Positions 1 to 17,558 of a stretch of 64,000 nucleotides of DNA are shown piece by piece (within the stretch, counting starts at the first letter, position 1; every line of letters begins with the position of its first letter). Made by a program: the position numbers and the translations under genes. The notes under the pieces were generated by a model. That model was not told the DNA's origin, did no database searches, and was given only the letters and a program-made list of their open reading frames with translations. This DNA comes from Neocallimastix lanati (nom. inval.). Lineage: Eukaryota > Neocallimastigomycota > Neocallimastigomycetes > Neocallimastigales > Neocallimastigaceae. The stretch lies in NCBI GenBank assembly GCA_016946835.1, contig JACVTC010000087.1, forward strand, positions 361,001-425,000, written 5' to 3'.

Positions 1-740
1 ATTATTCAAAGTTAACATTAATTATATTACAATTAAGTTTCAATATTTGAACCTTATTTTTCAAATATTTCATATATTTCGCATATTCTAACCACCAAGA
101 AAAAAAATAATCTTAAAAAGTAATAATTTTTTAAAAAAAAATAAAAAAAATAAAAATAAAAAAGTGTGACAAAAAAAGAGTTTAATAACTCAATCTATTC
201 TAATTGCAAGCAAATGGTCAATTTATTAAATATAATAATTAATAATATTTCATTCATTTCATTATTTACAGTTGTAAAAAAGATAACATAATTACAAAAA
301 ATTATTTTAGAGTAATAATCACAGTTAGAGTATCATTAATAATAATAGTTATAGTCATAATTAGAGTAATAGTAATAATAATAATTATAGTCATAGTTAG
401 AGTAATAAGTAATAATAATAGTTATAGTCATTGTTAGAGTAATAGTAATAATAATAGTCAAAATCAGATAAAGTAATAGTAATAATACTAGTAACAGTCA
501 TGGTTGAGTAATAATAATATAACAAAGAAAAAAAAACATTAAATAATTAAAGCATTTATCTCTATATATATATTTCTTTAATAATACCTCTAATCAATAA
601 AGCCTACTATTATATTAATAAATATTACAAAAAAAAATTTTTTTTTTTTTTTTTTTTTTCTTTTTAGTTTAGGAAGACAAAACACTTCCATGGTTTTATA
701 TATATATATATGTATATATTTATTTTTTTTTTTAATTTTA
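1..740. other. AT-rich sequence without a gene
   Basis: No open frame of note. It holds A/T runs, a degenerate minisatellite at about 320-515 (listed separately) and a poly-T run around 638-660. Confidence 0.6.
320..515. repeat. Degenerate minisatellite, unit about 45 bases
   Basis: Four or so imperfect copies of a unit built from GTTATAGTCAT, TTAGAGTAATAG and a run of AAT triplets follow one another. Copies differ by point changes and by the length of the AAT run. No coding potential. Confidence 0.6.
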
Positions 741-1760
741 TATTGGAATTAAAGAGAGGAGAAGACAAAAGAGTCTCCAATATCTCCCTTAAACTTAACA
801 AACTCTCATTAAATTATTTATCATTCGTGTTTTATTGTCGAAAGCAAACCTTTCTATAAACATGGCTAATATGAAAGACATTCCCTTTACGCTGTTTTAT
901 ATGATAGACGCCTTTTCAGTGATCTTTTGAATCATCATAGAGGGAAGAATCACTACACTAATCCTCTCATAGCATAGAATAAGTGTTCTCTGTATTAACA
1001 ATTATATAGTTTTGTAACAGGAATACATACCATGGTGAGTGAACATCTAACTTTATTTATAGGGAAAAACGCCCTAGGAAGATGAAAATTGCTTCATATA
1101 AATTCAGAAGGTTAGTCATGGTTCAACCCAGAATCCTTATATGTGTTTTTTCCGAGTACTAACCACCAGGAGATATAAAATGGAAAGACGATTTAATTTA
1201 TTAATTATTAAAAATGCATTAATATATTGAATGACATTGTAAAATGAAAATAAAACATTATAAGTATATTGAAATAAAAGAATATATATAAAAAAAAAAA
1301 AAAATAAAATTTTTTTTTTAATAAAATAAAACAAAGAAGTAACAATTGTAAAAATAGAGACCGGGATATCTCACTAAACTTTCCCTCGAACCAAGTGAAA
1401 TTAGTATCAGAAGGTTCAAATTTCCATAGATTTCGTTGGCATTGTATGAAGAACTATTAGTATTATTTGTGTTTCATATATATTTGAATGACTGTAGTCA
1501 TATTGATATATCAGTTCGAGGTTGTGAAAGTTTTTTTTTTTTTTTTTTTTTTTTTTACTTATGATTAGTATGGAGTTGGTAAGGTAATCTATAGAGGCTA
1601 ACTATATAAGGAGCATTAGACTAAGAATTTTTTTAATAAAAGTTCCCTATATTTAATGTTCCACCAAGAAGTGACATTTATGCTTTGTTGTGGATCTTTG
1701 TGATAGATTTTAGATTGTAAGTTGACATTTAAGTGTATACAATAATGTATACAATCTTTA
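740..1760. other. GC-richer island, unidentified, probably a decayed element
   Basis: Base composition here is visibly more balanced than in the surrounding A/T desert (roughly 740-1170 and 1350-1760), much like the retroelement relics later in the window. All six frames are broken by stops and I recognised no family motif. A decayed transposable element or pseudogene is the most likely reading, but this is inference from composition only. Confidence 0.3.
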
Positions 1761-1797
1761 TACAATCCAAAACTTATGTTCTTAATATCAAATTAAA

Positions 1798-1836
<39 letters not shown>

Positions 1837-4551
1837 AATATAAAAATAATAAATGGAATGTATATATTAAATGGGAACAGTTTAGATTGAATTATTAATG
1901 TATTGTATTGTGCTGTTTATACATTGTGTTATTGCTATGTTGTGCATTGTGTTCTTCACAGCACACCGAACAAAAAAAAAAAAATTAAATAGAAATATTT
2001 TAAATAAATAAATAAAAAATTGAAATAAATAAAAATTCATAATTCATAATTCATAATATAAAATAAATTTCATTTTTAATTTAGTGTAACTTAACTTTTA
2101 ATTTTATTTTTAATTAAAACAATTAAAATAACCCCTCTTTTTTTTTTTTTATATTTTATTTTTTTTTTTATATTTTATATATTTTTTTTATTTTTATTTT
2201 TTATTTTTATAATTTTTATTTTATATTTTTATATTTTTATATCTTTTGTTTTTCTGTATTTTATATTTTTATATTTTTATATTTTTATATTGTTATATTT
2301 TTATATTATTATATTTATATATTGTTATATTATATTGTTATATTTTTATTTTTATATTATATATATTATTATATTTTATAATTTTGAATAATATTTAAAA
2401 ATGTTCATAATGACAATTTAATAATAATTAATAATAATAAATAATAAATATTAAATATTATATTAAATATTAAATAATAAATAATAATAAATAATAATTA
2501 ATAATAATAAATAATAAATATTAAATATTATATTAAATATTAAATAATAAATAATAATAAATAATAAATATTAAATATTATATTAAATATTAAATAATAA
2601 ATAATAATAAATAATATAATAATAAATAATAAATAATAAATAATAAATAATAAATAATAAATAATAAATAATAAATAATAAATAATAAATAATAAATAAT
2701 AAATAATAAATAATAAATAATAAATAATAAATAATAAATAATAAATAATAAATAATAAATAATAAATAATAAATAATAAATAATAATAGTAAATAATAAA
2801 TAATAAATAATAAATAATAAATAAATAATAAATAATAAATAATAATAGTAAATAATAAATAATAAATAATTGAATAATAAATAATAAATAATAAATAATA
2901 AATAACAAATAAAGAAGATTATATTAATTAAAATTAAATAAATAAAAAAAATTTAATATATATTTATCTAATTTTAATTAATTATTAGATTCCATTTTTC
3001 TATATTTTTAAGTTTATAGTTTATATTTTATATTTCTATATTATAAAATTTTATATCTATCCTATAATTAAATTAATAATTTTAATTATAACATTCAGGG
3101 TTTTATATATAAATATTAATTATTTTAATATAAATTATTTATGTATTATTTAAATAAATTAATTTTATGGTTAATTTATTTTTATATTAATAAATAAATA
3201 ATTTTTTTTTATTTTTAAATAAAAAATTAAAATAATGAAAGAATTAAATAAAAATATATATAATAATAGTAATAATAAAACCATTATATATAATTTATAA
3301 ATGTTACAGTTATGAATTAACAATAAAACTAATCATCAAATCTTGTTAATCAAGAGAAATTAAAAAAAAAAAAGGACAGATACTTTATACACAATAATAA
3401 TAATATATATAATGTATTGATAAATTATTAAAAAAAAAAAAAAAAAGGAAAAAGAAAAAAAATTGTTTATTTTTTTTTTTATTAAAAATTATTAAATAAA
3501 TGGCACCTCTTAAAAAATAATGAGCTTTGGATATAATAAAGATATATGTCATATATATTAATAATTATAAGTATTGGTTATAATTAAAATGTATGACATA
3601 TAGAGAGAGGGTCATTGATTATTTTAAAGTTGATCATGCAATGATAAGAAAAAAACTAATTTTAAAGTACAGACATAAAAAATATATATATATAAAAAAA
3701 AATAAAATAAAATAAAAAAGAATTTTTTTTAAAAAAAAAAAACCTTATTATTAAAATAATTTTAATTATAAATTTTTATAACATAAAATAAAAGTTTAAA
3801 TAAAAAATAAAAAAAAATAAAAATAAAATAAATAAAAAAGTATAATTAATCAGTTTAATATGATAATTAAAGTTCAAAAATTAAAAATAAAATATATATT
3901 ATAATATAAACATTTTAAAAATAAGAAAATAATACATGACCTTAAACAATATTTTTTTATCATTATTATTAATTTTCGACATTATCAATTACTTACTACT
4001 GTTGCTATCGTAAAGTTTATTTAATTATTATTTACAGCGATAAGGTAATAAGGTAATAATGAATGAATAAATACATAAATAAAAATATTAATAAATGAAA
4101 ACTTTAATTTTCAGTTTAGATTATTCCTTTCTATTAGGCATGTCCTTCTATATATATATATATATATAATTTTAAATACATAATTTTTTATGACTTTAAC
4201 TATAATTCAAAAATGACTTTAAAAATATTTTATAATCATCCAATATATATCTCTTATATCTCTTTAATTCTCTTCTCTTATATTTCTTATTTTTCTTATT
4301 CCTTATATATATATATATTTTTAATATATAATTTATAAATTACACATCCTATATATTTTTTTATCAAATTTTTAATTTTTATTATTTATTTTTCTGTCCC
4401 TATTATATATCTCTAATAAAAAGAAAAGGAATATAAGCTTCAATTGGAAAAAAAAATATAGAATAATTATTAATATTGCTTCGTTAAGTTTTAATTTTTA
4501 GAAAATAACAAAAAAATAAAAATAAAAATAAAAATAAAAAAATATAATTAA

Positions 4552-4592
<41 letters not shown>

Positions 4593-6746
4593 ATATTATT
4601 AAAAAATAAAAATGATTAAAATAAAAGACATATATAATTTTTAATCCAATTTTTATTAATAGTTAATAAAATTTTGATATTCAATTAAATTTTAATTTAT
4701 ATTAAATTTTAATATTGGAGATTGAAAAGTTGAAATAATTGAATATGTATATTTCTCTTTATATAATATTAGAAAATAATTTATTATGATATTTATTATT
4801 AACAATTAATATTTTTATTAATGTTATGATAAGTTGTACTTAATCATTAGTAGTTAATATTTAATTAAAAAAAAAAAAAGAGAGAAAAGAAAAAATAAGG
4901 AGAGAAATAAAGTGAGAAAGAAGAAAAAAAAATGAAATAAATAAATAAATAAATAATTAATTAATTAATTAAATAATTAAATAATTAAATAATTAAATAA
5001 TTAAATAATTAAATAATTAAATAATTAAATATTTTTTATTTTTTATTTAAATATTAAATATTTTTTATTTTAATTTATTTGTGTGACGTGACTTTAAATT
5101 ATAAAATTAATTGGCAATACATTTTTTTACAATTTTTTTACAATTTTTTTACAATTTTTTAAATTTTTTTACATTTTTTTACATTTTTGAACACCGCTTT
5201 AAAAAGTAGAAATTGCGGTTAACTTTTGGTGATTGAAAATAAAACAAAGAAATAATATACAAATAGATCCAAAAAAATAAAGAACTTACTAATACATATT
5301 TATTAAATATTTTATATTTATTATTTATTATTTATTATTTAATTATTTCATATTTAATATTTTATATTTATAATTTCAATTAATATTTAATATTTAATAT
5401 TTAATATTTAATATTTAATATTTAATATTTATTATTTAATTATTTAATTATTTAATTATTTAATTATTTAATTATTTAATTATTTATTATTTATTATTTA
5501 TTATTTATTTATTTATTATTTAATTATTCAATTATTATATTATTTAATATTTCATTATTCAATTATTCAATTATTTAATATTTAATATAAATAAATACAA
5601 AAATTAATTTAATAAATTATCATTATTAATTTATTATTTTTTTTTTTACTTTATTATAATTTTTTTTTTTTTTTAATTTGATCTATTCTTTTTAATATAA
5701 AACGGTTTTAATTATTTTATAACCAAATCTTCTAATTTATTGCAATTTACTTAAAGAACATATCATAAGTTATAATAAATATTCTTTAACAATTAATATT
5801 TATAAATGTATTTATTTTTAATTAGTATTTATTATTTTTTAATTAGTTATAAAATTAAAGAAAGTTATTTTTATTTTAATTAATTATATTACTATTAACT
5901 TTGATACTTTTATAAATATATATTTTAAAGTTCCTTTTTTTTTTATATATATATTTATATATTTTGAAGTATAATTTATTAAATACCAATTATTTATACT
6001 TAGTTTCCAATAGTATCATTAATATTATTATTATTTCATTGATTATGATATATAATACTTTTAAAGAATAATAGTTTCTTGAATTAATTAATTAAAAGTA
6101 TTGATTTATGAATGAACAAAATGATAAAGTGATCATCAACCATTATCGACTAGTGTCATTTATTTGAATTATATAATTCTCAATTTTTTTTTTTTTAATC
6201 TTTCATACATATATTTAAAATTCATTTTATATTTATATTCATTAATTCTTCTTTATATATATATATTTAGATAAATGCTTAATGCTTATTAATTGAAATT
6301 TAATTATTTAAATAAGAAAGTTAAAAAGTCCTTTATATCTTTGTTATTATATATAATTATTATAATTGTTTTTTTTTAACTTCTGTGCAACCTTAGCAAG
6401 TGTAAAAAAAGAAAAAAATAAAAAATAAAAATAAAAAATATTTAAAAAATTACATTACATTAACCAACCAATAGAACACCATACATTTTAAAGTATAAAT
6501 ATTAAACCATAAATATGAAGGATGTAAAGTTATAATTTATATAAGTTTAAAATATAAAGTATAAATATAAGATTAGTATATTTCAAAAAAAAAAAAATAA
6601 AAAATAAAATAACCTTGGTGAATTCTAAAATAATTAATAATTATATTATCATTCATATGGGAGGATTGATTAATAAATTATACTAAGAAAGAAAAAAAAA
6701 AAAAAACAACTTTGTTTTAAATTGCATTTTTTTACTTTTTTTTCTT

Positions 6747-6784
<38 letters not shown>

Positions 6785-7390
6785 ATCCTATTTTAAAAAA
6801 TAAAATAAAAAAAAAAAAGAACTATAATGAGTTATTGAATAAAAATAAAATTAATGTAGAATAAATATAAATAAGTAAATAAATAAATAAATAAATTATA
6901 AATAAATAAATAAATAAATAATAAATAAATAAATAAATAAATTATAAATAAATAAATAAATAAATAATATATAATTAAATAAATAATACATAAATAAATA
7001 AATATTAAATATTAAATAATAAATAATTAAATAATTAAATAAATAATAAATAATAAATAAGTAATAAATAATAAATAAGTAATATTAAATATTAAGAATA
7101 ATAAATGAATAAAATATATAAATATATCCCATTAAAAAGAATAATAAAATGGTTAAACCAATAAAAATAAACCTAAATCAACCCTATATTTAATTTTAAT
7201 TTTATTATTTTATTATTTTATTTTTATTTTATGTTATAAAAAAATGCCTAAAAAAGTAAAAAAAAAGTGAAAATACAAAATTAATTTTTTTTAACTTTCC
7301 ACCTGTAAATCTTTAAATGATAAAGAATAAAAAGAATAAAAAGTTTAAAATTTATTAAAAATTAAAATTTTAAATAAATAATAAATAAAA

Positions 7391-7422
<32 letters not shown>

Positions 7423-10400
7423 AAATAAATAAATAATAAATAATAAATAAATAAATAATAAATAATAAATAATAAATAATAAATAAATAAATAATATATA
7501 ATTAAATAAATAATTCATAATAATAAATAATAAATAATAAATAATAAATAATAAATAAATAAATAATATATAATTAAATAAATAATACATAAATAATAAA
7601 TAAATAAATAATATAAATAAATTAAATAATAAATAATAAATTAATGTTTTTATTAAATATATCTTTAATTATTATTTTGTTTTAACTATTATTCATTTTT
7701 AATTATTAATTATTTTGTTTTAACTATTATTCATTTTTGAATTATTAATAATATTTAATAATATTTAATCATTTTTTATTTGCATTTTTTTTTTAATTAG
7801 TAATTCTTACTAATTGAATGATTATTTTGTATTTTGTATAAGATAAAAGGACAGAGAATGAATGAATTAAGAGAATAATTTAAATATTAAATAGAAATGA
7901 ATATTTAAGTAAGTAATTAAAAAGAATTTCAATCATTATCATCATTCTTTTATAAAATAATATATTAATAAGAAGAATTAAAATGATTATTTATTATTTT
8001 CATTAAAATTAATGAAATTACTTACACCTTAAAAAAAAACAAGCACTATCACGACAAGCACTATCCTTTCATTTAAAATAAAATCTTTAATAATTTATAT
8101 AGGTCATGATTATTTTAAATGTATTTTTTTTTTTTTTTTTAAAAAAATTATAAATATAAAATATAAAAAATAATTAAATAATTAATGGTTATTAATAATT
8201 AAGGTGAAATGACTAATAAATTCCGCAAAGTTAATATCGATTCTTTTCTTTTTCATTAATTATGAATAACTATAAAATATTAAATATTTATTTGGTAATA
8301 ATTAAATATTAAATATTAATAAGTTAATATAATTATTATTTATTAATATAAAATCATTATTAATAATTATATTATAATTATTTATTAATAAAATTATAAC
8401 ATATGTATATTTTTATATATTTTGTATTTATAATTACTAAATATTTTATTTTATTTTATAATAATCCTTGAAATGTAAAGCTATTATATATTTATATTAT
8501 AGTATAATATATTTACACAACAAATAAACAATTAATTGGAATATATTAAAATATATTAGAATATGAAAATTTTTTATAAAATAAAATATAAAATAAAATA
8601 ATTGAAATATATATAATTAATATGTGAATAATATTAGTGAATTTTAATAATATATTAACTTGTATATTACAGTATATTATATTAAGTTAAACGATATAAT
8701 TTTTGTTTTTAATAAAGTATTTTCATTTATCCTAAATAGAAATAAAATTAAATTTCTATTTAATAAAATTAGAAACTTTATTTCTATTTATTATTTATAT
8801 TAAATTTAATATATTAGTAGTTTGTATTAATTTATTATTTCTTTAATTTTTCATTGATTTTATATTCAATGGTAAAATTGATTTCAAAATATTTTAATAT
8901 TAAATTATATATGGTTCATATATTAATCTAGAGATAGTTCTATATTCATTCCTTATATACTAAATAATATATATTGATATATTATATAAAATAGAATTAT
9001 GTTTAATATATAAAATATAATGTATTTATGTATATTATATATTTATATATAATATGAATAATATAATATATAATGAATATGATATAATATATTAATATAT
9101 AATGGAATAGAATAGAATTGGATTTATAAATAACTTTTTTAATTTATTTTTAAATATAACCTCTATTATAAATATTAATAAATAAAGTTTTTGAATTACA
9201 ATGAATCTCTCTATAATTTAATATAAATATATAATACAAAATATAATACAATTATATTGTTAATATATATTGAATGCAAACTATTATTCTTTTTATATCT
9301 TATAATTAAAATATAAAACTATTGTAATATATTATGAAATAAAATATTTACAATGAGAATCGTAATCGAACATATATTATTAGTTGTAAAGACATTTTAT
9401 TTTAATTTGAATTTTATATAGTTTAATTATTTTTATATATTAAATATACTATTAAAAAAAAAAAGGAAAAACGAGAAAAAGCTAAACAATGAATTTTTGT
9501 TCTATAAATAAATGAAAGAATAAAATAATAGTTAAATAAATAGCTTAATAAATGAATGGATAGATAAAATAAAATATAAATAATCCAATCCTATTAAATA
9601 ATATTGAAGAAATGAATAAATTAATAGAAAAATAGATAAATTAAAAAATATTTATATCAATAGATAAATAGATAATTGAATAAATAAATAATAAGTAATA
9701 AATAATAAATAATAAATAAATAAATAAAATAAATAAATAATAAATAAGAGAGTATTTATTAATAGATTATAAATAATAAATAATAAATAATAAATAATAC
9801 ATAATAAATAATTATTTAGAAGCTTTTGTATTTCATTTTTATAAAATATTTTTTTATATTAAATAAATAAATGAATAAATAAATAAATGAATGAATAAAC
9901 AAAATGAATAAATAAATATAATTGTTTTTTTAATTTTCTTTATAAGAGAATTTTTTTTTGTTTTTAATTCTTTGTATTAATAATATTTTTAATTTTTATT
10001 ATTTTAAAATTTTTTTTTTCTTCCTTCCTCTCTTTTTCTTTTTTTTCTTTTTTCTTTTATTTTTTTTTTCTTTTTAAATTAAAATTAAAAGAAATTTAAA
10101 TCAAATAAAGAGAAAGAAAAGAAAGATAAAAAATAAAAATATAGTAAAAAGTAATATTAATATTAATAAATAATATTTTTAAGTATTTATTGTAATATAA
10201 ATAACGAATATATATTAAAAGTGAATAAAAAATATAAATATAGATTATTGTTTTTTTTTATTTATAATTATTAGAGTAAATATTATTAATAATATAAATT
10301 TAAAAAGAAAATTAAAAGAATCAAAATAAAACAAACAAACAAACAAACAAACAAAAAAAAAAAACCAAAAAAAAAAAGTAAATAAGAAAGAAAAATTAAA

Positions 10401-11562
10401 AGTATTTAAACCTATTAGAAATACAATCTTAAATATCAATATAACACTATTTTATACAAATATATTTTGATTAGAAATCGAAAAAAAAAAGTTCAAAACT
10501 ATAAATAAAGGGTTAATAATTTTCAAATATTAATTTCTATTATTATTATTCAAATTTTTTATTTTTTTTAAACAAGAGAAATTATGAGTTTTTTTTTAGA
10601 TGTTTATATTAAACAGTAAAACAGTAAGAATAGCAACAATTTAAATCAAACTTTTTTAATATACGACATTTGAAGTCTATCAAAATCGAAATATATCATG
10701 TATTTTATTTCGAAAAAAAAAGGAAAAAAAAAAAAAAAAGAAATATATAATTGAACAAATAATATTATATTAAAATTATTTACCTTCGAAGTTATATCAT
10801 ATTATAAAAATATATATAATATATGTATATAAATAATCAGACCTTTTTATTTTATTTTATTTATTATTATTAATTTTACAATTATTTAATATTAATTCTT
10901 TTTATTTTTATTTATATATATTTATTTATAATAATTGTAATTCAGATTAAAAAAAAAGGTTTTTTTTTTAAGTATTCATTTAAACTGATGTGAAAAGAAA
11001 ATTAAACCTTTTTTTTTAAATTTTACTCAAATAAACAAAAGCAATAAATAATTTTTTATAAGAAAAAAAAAACAATAATATAATAAAGAAAAACTTTTAC
11101 TTAGACGTAATAATAAGAAAGAGGGAAAAATATTGAAATAATATAAAGAAAAAACAACTTCAATATTATCAATTTTAATATTTTTTTTACAAACTTTACG
11201 CTTATTTATTTTTTTTACTATCAACCAACCAAAATTTAAATATTTTCGAACTAAAAACATATTTTAATAGTTTTTCATTATAGTAAATATAAAGTAGCTA
11301 CTTTTTTTTTATGTTAAAATATATAAATCTAAATAAAGTTATTATTAATGTTGATTATTTTAAAAAAAGTATTATTAATCAATAAATTTTTTTAAAAAAA
11401 TTTGTATATATATTATTTTAAATAAATTTAATCAAATTTGATTGATTTATATAGGGTTTTATAAATTTTTTTACTTAAAAAAAGAAAGACAACTATTTTA
11501 TTTATTATTATTAATAATATACATTAAATATATTAAATACCAAAAACGAAAAAAAGTAGAAA
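1760..11562. other. Long gene desert, about 9.8 kb
   Basis: I see no gene. The stretch is almost pure A/T with microsatellites: AAT triplets about 2,410-2,910, TA dinucleotides about 4,555-4,588, TTAAATAA-like octamers about 4,960-5,025, TTTAATATT and TTTAATTA repeats about 5,380-5,480, AAAT tetramers about 6,870-7,000 and 7,380-7,610, and an ACAA run at about 10,330-10,352. The few open frames are translations of these repeats (Leu/Ile/Tyr only) and are not genes. Confidence 0.7.
2410..2910. repeat. AAT-triplet microsatellite
   Basis: About 500 bases of nearly continuous AAT/ATA triplets with occasional TTAAATATT interruptions. The minus-strand open frame across it encodes only Leu, Ile, Tyr and Phe and is a repeat artefact. 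Confidence 0.85.
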
Positions 11563-14939
<3,377 letters not shown>

Positions 14940-15653
14940 AAAAAAAAAAAATAAAATAGTTCTGAGAATAAATAAATTAATAATAATAAAAAAAAAATTC
15001 ATTATTAATCTATTATATAATAACAATTAACATAATCATATAATCAAACCGTCATTTAAAAAATGAACTATATAATTATTTTTTTTTTTTTTAAAAAAAA
15101 TTATTCATAATATAAAGTTATAATCATCATCATCATCATCATCATAAAATAAGAATAATATTTTTTCTAAAATGATAAATATAAAATTAAAAAAAAAAGT
15201 ATATATATATTAGTTTTAAAATTAAAATTTTTATTAATCAATCATTATAATTATATATATATTTATAAAAAATATATATAATAATAAAAAATAAAATCAA
15301 ACAATAATAAACGAAATAAAAATTTTTAATATAAAAATAGCATTAGTAATAATAAAAATATTTTTTTCTTTATTTTATTTTATTTTTTTTTATTTTTATT
15401 TTTCTTTCAAAATAGAAAAAAATTAAAATAAAAATAAAGAAAAGTTTATAATAATAATAATAAATAAAATAAAAATAATTTATAATTTAACTAAATACAA
15501 AATACAAAAATAAAAAAAAAATCAAAAATACAAAATAAACAAAGTAAAAAAGTATAATTAAAATAAAAATAATAACAAAAACAAAAAAAATAAAATAAAA
15601 AAAATAAACGAAAAAAAAAACGAAAAAAAAAAAAAAAACGAAAAAATAACTAG

Positions 15654-15701
<48 letters not shown>

Positions 15702-15870
15702 AAAAGAAAAAAGATATAAATGTATCTTTATTTAATATAATTTTTTTTTTTTTTATTTATAAAAAGACATATAATTTTTCTTTAATTTTATTTTATTTTA
15801 TTTATTTTTTTTTTTTTTTTTTTTATTTTTTTTTTTATTTTTTTAAATATATATATATATATTTTTTTTT

Positions 15871-15918
<48 letters not shown>

Positions 15919-17019
15919 AAAAAATAAAATAATTTAATTTATCTAGTATATTTATAAATATTTATATATAAAAAATAAAAAACTAAAATAAATAAATTAA
16001 TAAATAAATAAATAAATAAAAAAAAAAAAAATTAATAATAAAATTTTAAATAAAATAAAATTTTTAAATAAAAATTTAATAATCCATTTAAATGAATAAA
16101 AAATACACAAGAGAAAGGAAAGAGAAAGATGAATTAAAAAAAAAAAAAAAAAAAAAATAGTAAATTTTTTTAATTTCATTATTATTTTTTTTTTAATCAT
16201 TAAATATTCAGTTTAAACTTTTTTCTATTATTTTATTTTTTATTTATTTATTAATATATATATTTTTTATTTTCTTAATTATTTTTAATTTGATTCTTAT
16301 TATTTTAATTATATATATATATTTTTTTTATTTTCTTAATTATTTTTAATTTGAGTATTATTAAGTATTATTATTTTAATTATTATTTTTTTTTTTAAAA
16401 AAAAGAAAAAAAAAAAAAAGTTTGTTAATTAGATATATATTTTTATTATATTATTAATTAGATAAATTAAATATAAAATATTTTTATATATTTATCTTTT
16501 TTCCATCTTAAAATATATCTGATGTATGTTATTTTCTTTGATTTATTGAAATAAAAAATTTTTAATTATTTTAATTTATTTCTTAACTTTTTATTATTTT
16601 TTTTATTTTACTTAATCTTTTACATACATTTTATTTTTTTATTTATCTTTTAATTATATAATGTATTTTTTTTAATAATTAAATGTAATACATAAAAATA
16701 TTTTAATCTATTTAATAAAGCACTGGAATTTACAAAATGTACTTTTATATCGTAAATATATAACATACTAATGCCTTATTACTTCGAACTTATTTTTAAA
16801 ACATTTATCAAAAATAACTTATTTATTTGTTCGATGTCCACTTAATGGTGTACATCTAATTCATGTTTGGAATGAACAAATCTTAATAATAACTAATGTA
16901 TCTATAATGTTGATTTATTGTAGCCTATCCATATTAAAATGTATAATTATAAATGTAGTTTGATACTATTCCATATTAATATTTTAATTTTAATTTAAAA
17001 TAAATAAATATTAGATTAA

Positions 17020-17071
<52 letters not shown>

Positions 17072-17558
17072 GAAATAAAAATAAAAATAACATGAAAATG
17101 AAAATAGATATCGTTATACAATCAAAAATTGTATATTTTTAAATTTTTATATTAAATATAACCTCTATAAATTAATTTTATTAATGATTAATGTAATTAT
17201 TTACATAATAATATTGTATAATTTATCAATTATCAATTATTATTCATTAATTATCAATTATTACGTATTGATTATATTTAAAGTTAATTTTTATACATTT
17301 ATAAATACATATATATTTTTTTTTTGTAAAATATATAAAAAACTTTTTCTTTTATATTTATTTCTTTAAAATTTTTCTTGATTTTTTGTGAATATTTATT
17401 TTTTAATTAATATTTTTTTTTTTATATTTATTTTATATTAATATTATTTTTTTGTTAATATTTATTTTACGCTAATATTTATTTTATATTAATATTTATT
17501 TTTTGTAATATTCATTTTATTTTTATTTTTTAAATGAATTAATTTATTTGGAATTGAT
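14940..17558. other. AT-rich intergenic region
   Basis: No gene seen. It contains poly-A runs of more than 40 bases (about 15,657-15,699 and 15,871-15,916), an AAAT repeat at about 17,013-17,070, and one slightly GC-richer patch at about 16,730-16,960 that I could not assign. From about 17,090 the sequence is shared with about 21,995 onward and belongs to the duplicated unit. Confidence 0.6.

Noticed and set aside
1350-1440. Possible tRNA because of a GGTTCAAATTT stretch
   Set aside because: No A-box at the right distance and no cloverleaf pairing could be drawn.
2540-2908. 122-codon minus-strand open frame
   Set aside because: Pure translation of AAT triplets (Leu/Ile/Tyr/Phe).
7345-7590. 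81-codon minus-strand open frame
   Set aside because: Translation of AAAT/AAT repeats, no protein-like composition.
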